A stretch of DNA of 49,701 bases from Spirogloea muscicola (GCA_009602725.1 WELB01000067.1:219738-269438); one strand, 5' to 3'; numbered from the stretch's first letter, positions 23,411-34,297 are shown. Numbers and translations: made by a program. Notes: generated by a model from the sequence alone, not told the origin.

Positions 23411-24278
23411 ATAGAGACGCCTTAAGGCGTGGACTGCAATCTGGACACCTGGCTAACATTGTACAGCAGGTTTGCCCAGCTGGCATTTCTTGTTGGTCGC
23501 TGCGCTCCTTGGGAAACTTGGCAACAAGATTGGGGCTTAGGCAAAGCGGCTCGTAAACTTCAATGTTGCTCAATTCTCCAATCACTGCCCTTCCTATTTT
23601 CTGAAACTAGATCACTTGCATACACCACAAGATTGATTGTGATATTTTGCTCGATTTTGCCAGCAGTGCTTTTCTTCTGTCCTCCACAGCTGTCAACAGA
23701 AGCAAATACCAGACAAGCAGGAGTTGGCTCGCAATTTTCAGACTCAGAACGTGGACTGCTCCATCATACTAAGCCGCCCTTCCTACATGCTACAAAGTGC
23801 ATCTCCTGCTGGGCTGGTCAGTAGCTAAGGATGCCTGCTGAGTCCTGCAGCAAGTGAGAGGCAGGCCTGAACACAGGCTGCTGTGAAGGTCAGCAAGACA
23901 CAAGCAATCTGGTCGTCGTGCAGCCTGGCGCACTGCATACACAGCAGCTCCAGTACTCCGACCGCTTGGCTCATGCTTCATCGCGCGCATACTCAATGGA
24001 CTCAACACGACCTTCTGCATATTCATGCTGTAAAAGCTTGCAAGCTTGGGCTCCTGATGTGAGTCCAAGTTAAACCCAGGGTGCCCCAGCAGAAAAAGAA
24101 GGTAATAAGCAGGACAACGCTGCGGGTGTAGCAGATGTGCCTTCTGTCAATGTGAGATTGTATGAATGAGTTCTGTATGAGCTGCACAATAAACAGGAAG
24201 GCCAATCGTGAATTGTGGATTATGTTGTATGTTGTGGGCTGTGGATTCTGCAGGCTGACGACCTGCAGCCAGCAAATG
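23411..24278. other. Convergent 3' flanks of TPR gene and makorin, no gene seen
   Basis: Nothing coding is recognised. A TGTAA near 24033 could serve the plus-strand gene but is 750 bases past its stop. Confidence 0.45.
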
Positions 24279-27248
24279 TCAGAGGTTGTTAAGGAAGTCC
24301 GAAAGCCGGACTTCTTTAGCTATCACTGTATCCCCGTCCGAGTTGCCCAGGTGCCTGAGCTTCACGCTCTCTAGCTTGCCATCCCTGTACGCATGCTGCA
24401 GGCACAGTGACATAATTGTGTAAGTGGGCAGCCTGACCCAGCCGTCTGCTGCTACAGCATGACAGCAATTGCATTCCTTCGCTTGCCTTCAAGGGCAAAG
24501 ACGTTTCTCCAGATTATCGCTTGAGCCTCCTTGCCAGCAAGTCCGATGCCATGTTGGCAAGTCACAGCTTAAGGAGAGGCCACGCTACAATGAGTGCTTC
24601 TTAAGGAGGGGCTCACTGTGGTAGCTGCTTACCCTGTAAAAGCAGCTCGTGCTGAAGGGGCAGTTGCCATTGCCAAAGTCGAAGTAGCGGCAGTCAATCC
24701 CACTGCGCAAGGTGTCAAGCAAGCAGATAACGTGCATGAATAGCACGAGGTTGCCTGCTGCATTTACGGCTGCATTTACCAGTGATAGCACGAGACCGGG
24801 TACAGCACGTGATGATAAAGCCGAAATGAAGCTATCTTATATTCCCTCTGCTTAGCCCGCATTTGGCAGAAGAACCAGCTAGCACCACAAGCAGTGGAGG
24901 AAACCTTTGACTTTGTTGACTTGTATGCTGCTAACCCTACATTAGCAGAAGGACAAAACAGCAAGAACTTCGGGCACCAAGGATGTAAGTTGTCCTTTAT
25001 TAGCACATAAAGGACCCATAGAAAGCTCACAAATTTCCTAGTGACGGAGCAGTGTGGTGCTTGCATGAAGTTGGTGCTCACCCAAGCTTAGCCTTGTAAC
25101 CAGTAATAATTGCTTCCTTCTCCTCAGCATTGGAGTACCAGACCACGGAGGGCGTCACAAAGTGCGACTGGACGCGGCACACAGGGCAGGCGCGCACGAC
25201 GCGATCGACGTCCATGCCGGGCGTGGCATGTGTGGCGCCACGCCAGCCACGGATGCACGCGACACAAAAGGCGTGGTCGCAGCCTGACAGAATGCCAAAC
25301 TTGCGCTCCGCCACGCGTGGCTTGCTCAACACGCGCTCCAGGCACACGCCACACTCCACCTCCTGGCTCCGCCGCAGCTGCTCCAGCTTCCGCTGGTTTG
25401 CCTGGCACGCCTCCTTGTGCACCTCCTGCTCCTGCATCACCAAGCGACGCCGCACCATCAACAGAAGGGCACTTCGGAAGGCGCCCGGCGCGGCTCCTAT
25501 TTGTGATAAGGTCGCCAGTGCTTGAAAGCAGCCTGAGCAAACAGACGGGCCCAGGCGTTTTCACTGATAGTTTGTCACATATGCGGCAATGTGGCAGGCA
25601 AAGGGAAAGGAATGCATGACTAGTCAAGTGTGCCTGTACTTATGTGAGGGGAAACTGAGGATGAAAGACACAAGGTGAAGGCGAAAAGCGGGGCTGGCCT
25701 GGGGTCGGAAGGGGTGCAGACACTGCTTGCCACAGTGCGGGCAGACATCGCCATGGAGCTGCTGGCAGTCATCGCCGCGCGGGCAGCTTCCCGCAGCAGC
25801 AAAGGAGCAGATGGGGCGCTCCTCAGGGGGAACGGCGGAGGACGATGCCGACAATGGCGGTGACGATGACTGGGGCGCGTCTGCACCGACGTCGCAGGCT
25901 GCTGGGTCCTCCACAACTTCCCTGACGCGCGAGGGACCAGCCTCCGCTGATCCGGAGGCGGAGTCTGCCGCGCCCGCCCTCTGCTGGGCAAGGTGCGCCG
26001 GCACGAACGCTGGCGCCAGGACCAGGGCCGCTGGCAGTGCCTGGACGAGCGCCGCAACGGGCAACACTGGTGGAAGCTCCTCGTGAGCAGCGGCGGTGTT
26101 GGCTGGCGTGGTAGCGCGCCGCAGGACGGCGGCCTCCTCGGCAAATCTGCTGGCCTCGGCAGCGAAATCGTCGAGGTCAAGATCGTCGCCGTCGTCAAGG
26201 CCGTCGTCGAACGCAAAGCCCTCGGGGAAGCCCTCGTCCTCGTCGTCGCCTGCCAGGACGTCCTCGGCGATGAACCTCGGAGACTGACCGGTGCCGTATG
26301 CCTCGTAAAACGGCGGCAGCGCACCACCAAAGCCCGGCCCGATGCCGACGTGGCCAGCGGGGTCCATGGCGTACGAGCCGACAGCATGCGGGCTGCCCAG
26401 CGGCTGGCCCCACACCGAAGGAGCGGGCCCAAAGGGGCTGTCCAGCGACTGGGGCAGCCGCAGCGCGCGGCCGTACGGGCTCTCCAGCGGCGCCAGGAAC
26501 GGCATGTCCGCCACGCGAGTAAGCTGCAGGTGCATGGGAGGCCGCGGCGGCACGTGGGCACCACCGCCCTCGCCTGCAGGCGGCGGAGGCCGCAGCGGAG
26601 GGCCGGGCTTGGCAGCTCCACCGCCGGCAGCGGACCTCCAGTCCTCCCCACCGTTGGCGGCTGCCGCCGCCGCCGCCATGGAGGGCGGCAGCCCTCTGCC
26701 AGCCTCGCCATACGGCGGCTCTTGGGGCGTTTGTGGGACGACAGCGTGGCCAGAAGAGGAGGAGGGTCCCGCTGCCAGCGAAGGCCCACGTGGCGGCGGC
26801 CCCTGGCGGTGGTAATTGCCGCCTATGGCGCCACCGCCGCCGCTGCCGCGGCCGCCGCTGTGCGGGCTCTTGGCAGGGAGCTTGACGTGGTCGTACCGGC
26901 AGCGGCTGCCGTAGGAGCACAGCCCCCGCTGGTAGAATGTGCACACCTGTGGCACCGGCACAGAAGCAGCAATCATGCAGAGAGTGTCAATCAGGGTGCC
27001 CGAGCCCTAATTGAATAGTGTTAGTGATGCTCCTCCAATATCCGCAGCGCCAGAGGCGGAGGTCTTCGGCAGCCGCTTTCTCATCGGGCCCGTCTAGCCG
27101 GCGAGCAACCTAGCGAGCTACTATTGGCCGGCAGCGGCGGCGGCGGCGGCGGCGGCGTACGTTGCTGGGCGCGTCGGCGGCGTTGTGGGAGAAGGGGCAG
27201 GCGGCGCCCTTGCGGCACGCGCCCTGCTGGTGGTACCGGCACAGCACC
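24279..27248 (-). CDS. MKRN: Makorin-type CCCH/RING E3 ubiquitin ligase (5' partial)
   Basis: Exons (minus): 27248-27161, 26946-25699 (or -25672), 25431-25082, 24702-24633, 24395-24279. Finger 1 is [19 protein letters not shown]. Finger 2 is [19 protein letters not shown]. Finger 3 is [19 protein letters not shown], followed by the makorin Cys-rich [15 protein letters not shown]. Next comes a C3HC4 RING ([13 protein letters not shown] ... [14 protein letters not shown] ... RACPVCR), then [19 protein letters not shown], then finger 4 split by an intron ([20 protein letters not shown] + HAYRDG). The end is [15 protein letters not shown]. The order is diagnostic of makorins, which ubiquitinate proteins and bind RNA. 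Oddity: about 360 residues of Pro/Ala/Gly-rich and acidic sequence separate fingers 2 and 3. The exon 2 donor is ambiguous: a GC donor after CCCCAG fits homology; a GT donor after AGGCTTCACCTT adds nine residues. The first exon lies in CCG repeats near the N at 27299. Confidence 0.92.
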
Positions 27249-27370
27249 CTGCGCAATCGCCGCCGCGCTCCCGCCGTCAGCCGCTACCGCCGCCGCCGNC
27301 TGCCGCTAGGGCAACGCCAAGGCCGCCGCCGCCGCCCGCCGCCGCCGCCCGCCGCCGCCGCCGCCGAGTC
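27120..27370. repeat. CCG/CGG trinucleotide repeats with single N
   Basis: A (CGG)n run at about 27133-27158 abuts the donor of the first makorin exon. A (CCG)n-rich run spans about 27280-27365 and is interrupted by N at 27299. Repeats of this kind are often collapsed in assemblies, so the makorin 5' end may be missing sequence. Confidence 0.7.
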
Positions 27371-27539
27371 GCGACGAGAGCAGACGGGAGCGGAGAGGCG
27401 GCCAAGAACGAACGAGAGGAACGAGAGGGTGGCCAACCCAAGCCAGGACACTGTTCAGGCCGAAGCTAGTGCGAGACGATTCATGGCCCCGCTTGGTCCT
27501 CCCCCCCTCTCCCAGCCACCGCCCTCTCACTGGAAGCGG

Positions 27540-27960
27540 CGTCTTTCTTGTCTCTCTGACCTGAGGCTGCTCAGCAGGGGTTACTGAGTGCTTCGTAGCT
27601 GCTTCGTTTCTTTTCTGTGCTTGTTGTTCTTTGTACTTCCCCTGGCCCCTTCTCGTCCTTTGTTCATTCTTCTGGGCTGGCTTTTTCCAGCCCCTATCCT
27701 CAATGGGCGAGCCCTTCTTCTTTCTTCCTCCCATCTACTGGCCGACCTGGTCGACGCGCGCCGTCGTGGTCGGGCCGTCCCGATCAGGTGGCCTTCCGCC
27801 TGCTAGCTTTTCAGACTTGCATCTACTGACTAGAGGTTACTGAGAGTCCGCTTGCTGCTGTCTCAGTCCTTAGCACTCCGGCTCCTTCAGACCTTGTCCA
27901 CTCCTTTGGGCTGGCCTCTCCCAGCCACCAGTTAATCTGGCCGCGCTTGCTGAAAAGGAC
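27540..27960 (+). mobile_element. 5'-truncated LINE tails (plus)
   Basis: The frame ending SDLRLLSRGY at 27587 is the LINE C-terminus. It is followed by the 3'UTR: TGAGTGCTTCGTAGCTGCTT, a pyrimidine-rich stretch, CTTCCCCTGGCCCCTTCTCG, then the hairpin at 27674-27693 and AATGGGCGAGC. A second tail ends with LHLLTRGY at 27843 and leads to another hairpin at about 27909-27925 within an inverted GCGCGGCC module. Confidence 0.75.
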
Positions 27961-28055
27961 AAGGTCAACAGGCGTGATGCTGCTGGCGGCCCGCCACCGC
28001 GTCTTAGGTGGGGGACTTAGGTTAGGCCATACTAGTGTCCCTCAAGCGTTGGTTG

Positions 28056-28400
28056 TCAATCTAATCCGCCTGTTGGGTCTCCCCCCGCCCTGTCAGGAGA
28101 AAGTGCTCGCCCATGGAGAAGAGGAGCTGGCAAAGCCAGCCCGAAAAGAATGGACAATGTCCAAAGCCAAAAAAAAGAGGTGCCGCAAAGAGGACTACAC
28201 CTCAAAACACTACAATACGCAAGACGATGCAAAAGGAAGCTCAGTACCCGCGAGTGAGCAACATCAGGTCGGAGTAGCTCGCTGCAGGGAAAGAGGCACT
28301 CCGCCGAGACCCAGAGGCGGCAGCCATAGCACTGCCTGCTCGCGTGTGGATGGCAAGGGAGCGTCGAAACGATACCGCCAGGCACATACGGAAGACTTGG
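28056..28400 (-). mobile_element. LINE tail fragment (minus)
   Basis: Minus-strand 3'UTR block: hairpin near 28127 followed on the plus reading by CGAAAAGAATGGACAATG. Next to it is the segment equivalent to the LINE C-terminal exon end (AGCAACATCAGGTCGGAGTA, also seen at 29410 and 30180), and a VSAECLFPCSELLRPD frame that is its antisense. It is truncated. Confidence 0.55.
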
Positions 28401-28870
28401 GCGGACTTGGCTACTGTCTGCTAGGCGTGCTGCAGTGTGAGAGTGGGGAGCGGTCGGCGGACCCGGCGGAGCTGGCGGCACATGTCCTCCGCTGCGCCAC
28501 TGAAGGTGAACGTACAGCTGCTCACGACCTCCTCCGCGATGCAATGTTCGGCATCTTCCAGGAGGCCGGATACACGGGGGCGATGGAGTATACTTCTGTC
28601 ATGCCAATCCTCCAGAGGGCCGACGGCGCCCGCGCGCTGCACCTGCGTGCCGGCAGAGCCCTCGCCGCTGCCTCTGGCTCTGGCCAGGGGACCCGCTTCC
28701 AGGAGTCCAGCCTCTCTGACCTGAGGCTGCTTAGCAGCGGTAACTGTGTGCTTCGTAGCTGCTTTGTTTCTTTTTGTGCTTGTTTTCCTTAGCGCTTCCC
28801 CTGGCCCCCTTCTCGTACTTTGGTCATCCGTTTTTGGGCTGGCTTTACCAGCCCCTATCGTCAATGATCG
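28400..28870 (+). mobile_element. LINE C-terminal fragment lacking the nuclease-like part
   Basis: The plus frame contains the zinc-finger-like block (GVLQCESGERSADPAELAAH, VLRCATEGERTAAHDLLRDA) and MEYTSVMPILQRAD. It then jumps directly to RALHLRAGRALAAASGS and ends SDLRLLSSGN, followed by the 3'UTR hairpin at 28836-28854. Compared with the copy at 29.6-30.1 kb, the nuclease-like segment is deleted in between. Confidence 0.65.
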
Positions 28871-29125
28871 AGCCCTTTCTTCGACGGACTCCACACGCGC
28901 CGCATCGACTTGGTGGCGTCCACGCCGGGCCGCGGCGCGCGCATTATTGTTGATGTGGTCACCACTGATGTGGTCGATCGCTCCAATCCGGGGCTTTCTG
29001 CCTCGCGGGCTGGCCACGCTGCGGCGAAAGTCGCTCGCTGCAAGGCGCCCAAACACGCTGATCACCCGGCTGGGGACGAGTTCGTACCCCTGGCCGTAGA
29101 TGTACACGGAAGAAGTGCGCGCCCA
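28870..29125 (+). mobile_element. LINE nuclease-like fragment
   Basis: The plus frame reads RRIDLVASTPGRGARIIVDV, then VTTDVVDRSN, then AGHAAAKVARCKAPKHADHP and FVPLAVDVHG. The spacing of Asp, DVVTTD and Lys resembles a PD-(D/E)XK (restriction-like) nuclease core. It is open throughout but isolated, with an inverted LINE tail immediately after it (29120-29400). Confidence 0.6.
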
Positions 29126-30266
29126 TAGAGAAGAAGGGCTGGCAAAAAAAGCCCAAAAAAGAATGGACAATGTCCAAAGCCAAAGAAAGAGGAGCCGGAG
29201 AAAGGACTACACTACAAAACACTGCAGAATACAGAAGAAGTGGCTCTCCCAATGGGGGCAAGGGCTGTGAGAAGCCAGCCCGAAAAGAATTGACAAGGTT
29301 CGAAGGGGCCAAACTACGAGCTAAGCAGCGACTGCGGGGCCTGAAGAGGCTATGGCAGAACGGGGGAACACAGAAACGATGCAGAGGAATGGTCAGTACC
29401 CACGAGTGAGCAACATCAGGTCTGAGTAGCTCGCTGCAGGGAAAGAGGCACTCCGCCGAGACCCAGAGGCGGCGGCCATAGCACGGCCTGCGCGTGTGGG
29501 GACGGCGTGGGCAAGGGAGCGTTGAAGCGATACGGCCAGGCGCATGCGGAAGACTTGTGCGAGCGAACCGGCGGCGTTGAAGACATCGCCCCTGGCAGAC
29601 CCGGCCGCCGGTCAATGGCCTGGCGGGCAAGCCGCTGAATGAGATCCAGCCAGCGGCTGCCGAAAGCCCCGTGTACATCCATCGCCAGGGCCGCGGATTC
29701 ATCCCCCACCGGGTGATCAGCATATTTTCGCTCCTTGCCCCGGCCGCCTGGCCGACCGCGTGCCCTGCAAACGACGCCGATCTGGTGGGGTTGGCGGAGT
29801 CGACGCAGTCAGTTGTCACCACATCAGCGATGATGCGGGGACCGCCGCCGGGAGGGATGGCGACCATGTCGGCGCGTCGCGTATGGGGCTGGCCGTCCGC
29901 GCCCAGCTGGATGGGCATGATTGAGGAGCTCTCCACCGCAACCTTGAAGCCCGCCTCCGAAAACACCCCCTGCATACCGTCGCGCAGGAGGTCGTGGGAA
30001 GCGGTCCGCTCCCCCCCGTGGGCGCAACGGAGCATGTGGGCGGCCAGCTCCGCAGGATCAACGTGTCGGGCACCGCACTCGCATTGAAGGACGCCCACGA
30101 GGCAGGGGGGGAGGAGGCCCAAGAGCCGGTGGACCGCCGTCCGGAAACGATGCAGAGGAAAGCTCAGTACCCACGAGTGAGCAACATCAGGTCTGAGTAG
30201 CTCGCTGCAGGGAAAGAGGCACTCCGCCGAGACCCAGAGGCGGCGGCCATAGCACGGCCTGCGCAC
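29120..30266 (-). mobile_element. LINE ORF C-terminus, minus strand, truncated
   Basis: On the minus strand, from about 30110: LLPPCLVGVLQCECGARHVD, PAELAAHMLRCAHGGERTAS (a CxC...HxxxC arrangement), HDLLRDGMQGVFSEAG, RRADMVAIPPGGGPRIIADV, VTTDCVDSANPTRSASFAGH. After a frame break come LAMDVHGAFGSRWLDLIQRL and ARQAIDRRPG, then an end at about 29416. A 3' tail with hairpin lies at 29120-29300. Frames break near 29700, so it is not intact. Confidence 0.7.
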
Positions 30267-31163
30267 GTATGGACGGCGTGGGCAAGGGAGCGTTGAAGCG
30301 ATACGGCCAGGCGCATGCGGAAGACTTGTGCGAGCGAACCGGCGGCGTTGAAGCCGGGCATCGCCCCTGGCAGACCCGGCCGCCGGTCAATGGCCTGGCC
30401 GTAGGAAGACCTCGTCGGGCATAGTGAGCGCCGCGTGGAGTGGAAGCGCTGATAGCCACGCCGCCGCCCCAGGGGAGGAGGCTGAGAGCAGCCGGGCGCG
30501 CCCTCGTAGGTCAGCCGAGGGGAGAAGCTCCACCACCTGGTCGGAGGCCGCTTGTTCAACCAGCGCCGAGAAGCGTGCCTGGGCACGCTGGTCTGGGGTG
30601 TGGGCGAGGTGGATGAAGGGAACGGCCTGTTCCGACATGCGGGGGTGGACCGCCAGGAGCCCGTCGCGGGCAGAGCGGAGGGCAACCTGAAAAGGCAGCT
30701 GACCGATCTCCACCTCAGCTGCCACCCGCTCCAGGGCGCGCTGGCCGTGCACGAGGAACCTCTGGCACATTGGGGCTGCCACCTGAGCCCAGCTACCCAT
30801 GTAGGCCGCCTCGCAGCGGCGGGCAACAGAGCGGCATCCCAAGCCGCCACGGCTGATCGGCAGGCTGGCCTGCAGCAGCGCAGCGGGTGTGGTGAGGAAC
30901 GCGGGGTGCTGCACCAGGGTGGCCGCGGACGCCAGGATGCCGGAGTCAAAGGCCGCATACGCTGCCTTCACCGCCGACGAGGGGGGGATGGTGCGGGCCA
31001 GATATTGTGGCCGCTGCGCAATGCACCGAGTCAGCATCGCAGTCGCAAGCTGCATGTCGTGCAGCGTGTGGAGACGGTTCGCTGGCCGGAGGTGTTCCAC
31101 GGGGCTCTTGGGTCCCAGTGGCTCGACCTGCTGGCCAAGCTTGCGCGGCGCGTTGTGTCCCAC
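30164..31163 (-). mobile_element. LINE region between RT and nuclease, minus strand
   Basis: A 258-residue open frame (31163-30387) reads LHTLHDMQLATAMLTRCIAQ, AYAAFDSGILASAATLVQHP, LPISRGGLGCRSVARRCEAA, YMGSWAQVAAPM and beyond. The pattern ISRGGLG followed by AAYMGS is typical of the segment following the reverse transcriptase in LINE ORF2 proteins. The RT catalytic core itself is absent. A C-terminal tail joins out of frame and ends YSDLMLLTRGY at 30164. This is the best-preserved upstream part of the element in the window. Confidence 0.7.
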
Positions 31164-31199
31164 AGGCGAGGTGAGCCGGCTAACTTCAACGGCGCTGGC

Positions 31200-31740
31200 T
31201 CATGGGCCCAAGTCTATAGGAAAAAGCGTGGCCAGATTGACTGGTGGCTGGGAGAGGCCAGCCCAAAGGAATGGACAAAGTCTATCGCATGCGGTTGTCA
31301 GTCTCCCTCAGCGGTCCATGGCACACGCCTTGCATCTGCGTGCTGGCCAGGCTCGCTAAGCCTCTGGCTTTCGCCAGGGGGATTCTTTTCTGGCAGCTAG
31401 TCTGTCGGATTTGAGGCTCCTCACTCCTCGCTTCTGAGTGGTCCATCCTCCACCCGTTCTGCCATAGCGCTGTAGAGAAGGGTTCGCCCATTGAGGATAG
31501 GGGCTGTAGGCCCCTCCGTCAGTTGGCCCCTTCGAACCTTTGTCAATTCTTTTCGGGCTGGCTTTTCACACAGCCCTTGCCCCCATTGGGAGAACCACTT
31601 CTTCTATCTAATAACAATGAAGAAGAAGTGCTCGCCTATAAAAAAAGAGGGGCTGGGAAAGGCCAGCCCAAAGCGAATGAACAAAGCTCGACGGGGGCCA
31701 GAGAGGCGCTGAAGCTAGCACAAATGGAATCAAGCAGCTA
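31200..31740. mobile_element. LINE 3' tails, both orientations
   Basis: A GCGTGGCCAGATTGACTGGT module with hairpin (CCAGCC at 31258-31263), a short plus-strand C-terminal scrap (MRLSVSLSGP-like, 31290-31340 in a broken frame), a plus tail with hairpin near 31555, and a minus tail with hairpin near 31660. Confidence 0.55.
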
Positions 31741-31756
31741 CGAAGCTACGAAACAC

Positions 31757-32314
31757 TCAGTAACCCCTGCTAAGGAACCGCAGGTCTGAGCATCCGGGCT
31801 CCTGGTAGCGGGTCCCCTGGCCAGGGCCAGAGCCAGAGCCAGAGCCAGAGAGGCTGCAGCTGAGGCGAAAGGCTGCAGCTGAGGCACGACCGGCACGTAG
31901 ATGCAGCGCGCGAGCCTGGACCGTTGCAGCGAGACGGACAAGCGCATGCCATACACCCGCGCGAGGGAGCCTGCTCCATGGCAATCCACCGGCTCCCATG
32001 GCATCGGCGGAATATGTGTCGCGAGAGCTTGTGGAGCAGCTCGAGCCACCGAGCGCGCCCAGGACACTGTGGATGTCGATGGCGAGCGGGAAGGACTCGC
32101 CCTCCCGCGGGTGCTCGGCGTACTTCAACTCCTTGGCCCGGGCGGCGCAGGCCGCCGCATGCCCAGCCGTGGAGGCAGATTGCGTGGGGTGAGTGCAGTC
32201 GTAGGAGTCAGTGGTCACCACGTCCAGGATGAGACGCGGCCCGCCAGCCATTAGAGTGGCCGGGAGGTCGATGCGTCGGGCGTGGAGACCGTCGGCCCAC
32301 TGCTGGAGCGGCAT
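31757..32314 (-). mobile_element. LINE C-terminal nuclease-like domain, minus strand, open
   Basis: An uninterrupted 185-residue frame: RRIDLPATLMAGGPRLILDV, VTTDSYDCTHPTQSASTAGH, AAACAARAKELKYAEH, FPLAIDIHSVLG, then RALHLRAGRASAAA and the terminal SDLRFLSRGY. The RID...LDVVTTD...KELKY arrangement is the clearest PD-(D/E)XK-like signature in the window. The upstream zinc-finger part is missing, and the copy ends in a typical minus-strand 3'UTR. A short Ser/Gly repeat (about 31810-31850) interrupts the tail. Confidence 0.72.
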
Positions 32315-32329
32315 GACAGCGGAGTTCTC

Positions 32330-32960
32330 GGCCTCTGGCCATTCCAGGCTGGCTGGCCGCGTCTCATCCTGGACGTGGTGACTACTGACTCATTCGACCG
32401 CACTCACCCCCGCAACCTGCCTCCACGGCCACGGCTGGGCATGCGGTGACCTGCGCCGCCCAGGCCAAGGAGTGGAGCCCACCACCCGCGGGACGACGAG
32501 TTCTTCCCGCTCGCCATCGACACCCACGGTGCGTCGGGCGCTCGGTGGCTCGAGCTGCTCCACAAGCTCTCGCGACACTCTATCTCCCGCCAGTGCCATG
32601 GGGAGCCGGTGGCTTTCCATGCAGCAGGCTCAATCGCGCAGGTGTATTGCATGCGCTTGTCCGTTTCGCTGCAGCGGTCCATGGCTCGCGCGCTGCGTCT
32701 GCGTGCCGGTCGTGCCTTAGCTGCAGCCTCTGGCGCTAGGGCCAGGGGACCCGCTACCAGGAGACTAGAGCTTCCGACCCACGACTGCTTAGTAGGGATT
32801 ACTGAGTGTTCTCGTAGCTACTTGGTTCCCTGTGTGTTTTAGCGCTTTCCCTGGCCCCTTCAAACTTTGTTCATTCTTTTCTCTGGGCTGGCCTCTCCCA
32901 GCCACAGCCCTCTCCTGGAAGCGTATTTTGTCTTCTCGGCGGCCACCGTCAAGCTGGCCT
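32330..32960 (+). mobile_element. LINE C-terminus and 3'UTR, plus strand, frameshifted
   Basis: Pieces in changing frames match the element: FFPLAIDTHGASGARWLELL, HKLSRHSISRQCHGEPVAFH, SIAQVYCMRLSVSLQRSMAR, ALRLRAGRALAAASG. Then come a stop, the TGAGTGTTCTCGTAGCTACT block and a hairpin at about 32885-32903. It forms a partly mirrored pair with the minus copy at 31.76-32.31 kb. Confidence 0.65.
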
Positions 32961-33566
32961 CCACGAGAGTGCCATGCATGGATTGCAAAGGAGGTCGTGC
33001 GCCGCCGTGCGCTCACCCCCGTGGGCACATTGCAGGACATGGGTGGCCAGCTCCGCAGTCTCGGCGCCCCACTCGCCGCATTCGCATCGAACCACTCCCT
33101 GGAGGCATGGCGGCGGCAGGCCAAGGAGCTGGTGGACGGCGTCGTTGGGGATGGTAAGCTCGTCGGTGAGGGGGAGACGACAAGACGGAGGAGCTCTTAG
33201 CACGACCTTCGACGCCGTGCCCGGCTCATGTCGGCCTCCTCCCCTGGGGCGGCGGCGTGAGTAACTGCGCACCCCCTTTACGCGGCGCCAACCACGCCCG
33301 ATGCGGTCTTCCGGACGGCCGTCCACCGGCTCCTGGGCCTCCTCCCTCCCTGCCTCGTCGGTGTAACACAGTGTGACTGCGGAGCCCGCTAACGCCGACG
33401 CTGAGGAGCTGGCTGCACACATACTCCGCTGTGCGCCACGGGGGAGGACCGGATCGCACGACCTCCTGAGGGACGGCATGCATGCATGAAGTGTTCCTGA
33501 AGGCGGGCTACAGGGTGTCAGATCGGCTGGAAGGTGCAGCTCCAGCAGAAGGACTGACGTAGTCAA
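32949..33566. mobile_element. LINE zinc-finger-part fragments, both strands
   Basis: Minus frame: AVHQLLGLPPPCLQGVVRCE, CGEWGAETAELATHVLQCAH, GGERTAAHDLL. A plus-strand piece at 33290-33480 matches the same block in a broken frame (VHRLLGLLPPCLVG, then EELAAHILRCA-like). These are remnants only. Confidence 0.55.
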
Positions 33567-33569
33567 AGC

Positions 33570-34297
33570 AACGCTATAGCTTAACGTTTTTTTTGGCAGG
33601 GTGGATGACTCATATTCCAGGCCAGCTTGCGGACTTGTGAAGTGACAGATATGTCAAGCAACTGGTAGTCTGCATATCAGCTTGGAATAATGACGTGCTC
33701 CGTCAGAAAGCGCGGCGTGCAGCCAAGACATTCAGAATATCTTTCTCTTCTGAACGCTGTCAAAAGGCTGGCCAGAAAAGGTGCTTGCATGACTATCAAC
33801 ATGCTGAAGCCTCAGCTTCTCGACATGGCAGACTTGAGCATATGAAGGAACTTACGTAGTTCCAGACAGCCACAAGACAGTCATATTCTACCACCGGCGT
33901 ATGAACGTTGCTGTCAGCTATGTGTAGCTGTAACTGGCTATGGTGGACGTCAGGACATCCTTGATGTCAGCCACGTGCATACATGTACCAAGCTGCGGCG
34001 GGCATGCTTGTTTGACACTGCAACAGGCTTGATAGGGCGCAACACTCATGCAGCCATGGAGTTGCTTGCGGCAACCGAAGGTCCGGAGTGCTCTTGTGAT
34101 CGTACGCTGTACCTCTCCTTAAGCCTCATACATGCCTTGCATTTTAGAGTGGCTGCCACCGATGTCAACTGCACACCTTAAGGATCGCTTGCGAGAGTAT
34201 GAAATACCTCAATCCTGATTGGTGCGGTAGTTGCTCGGGAAGCTGAGTTGGCCTTGCTATGACCTCGGTCTAGCTGACGTGCTGCATGTTGCCGGCT
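33570..34297. other. 3' flank of REC8, no gene seen
   Basis: AT-richer non-coding sequence. No domain or repeat was recognised. Confidence 0.45.

Noticed and set aside
25620-26789. Long Arg/Ser/Pro-rich minus-strand frame overlapping makorin exon 2, and a 341-residue plus-strand frame opposite it
   Set aside because: GC-rich coding DNA leaves other frames open. Only the makorin frame has the zinc fingers and matching splice phases.
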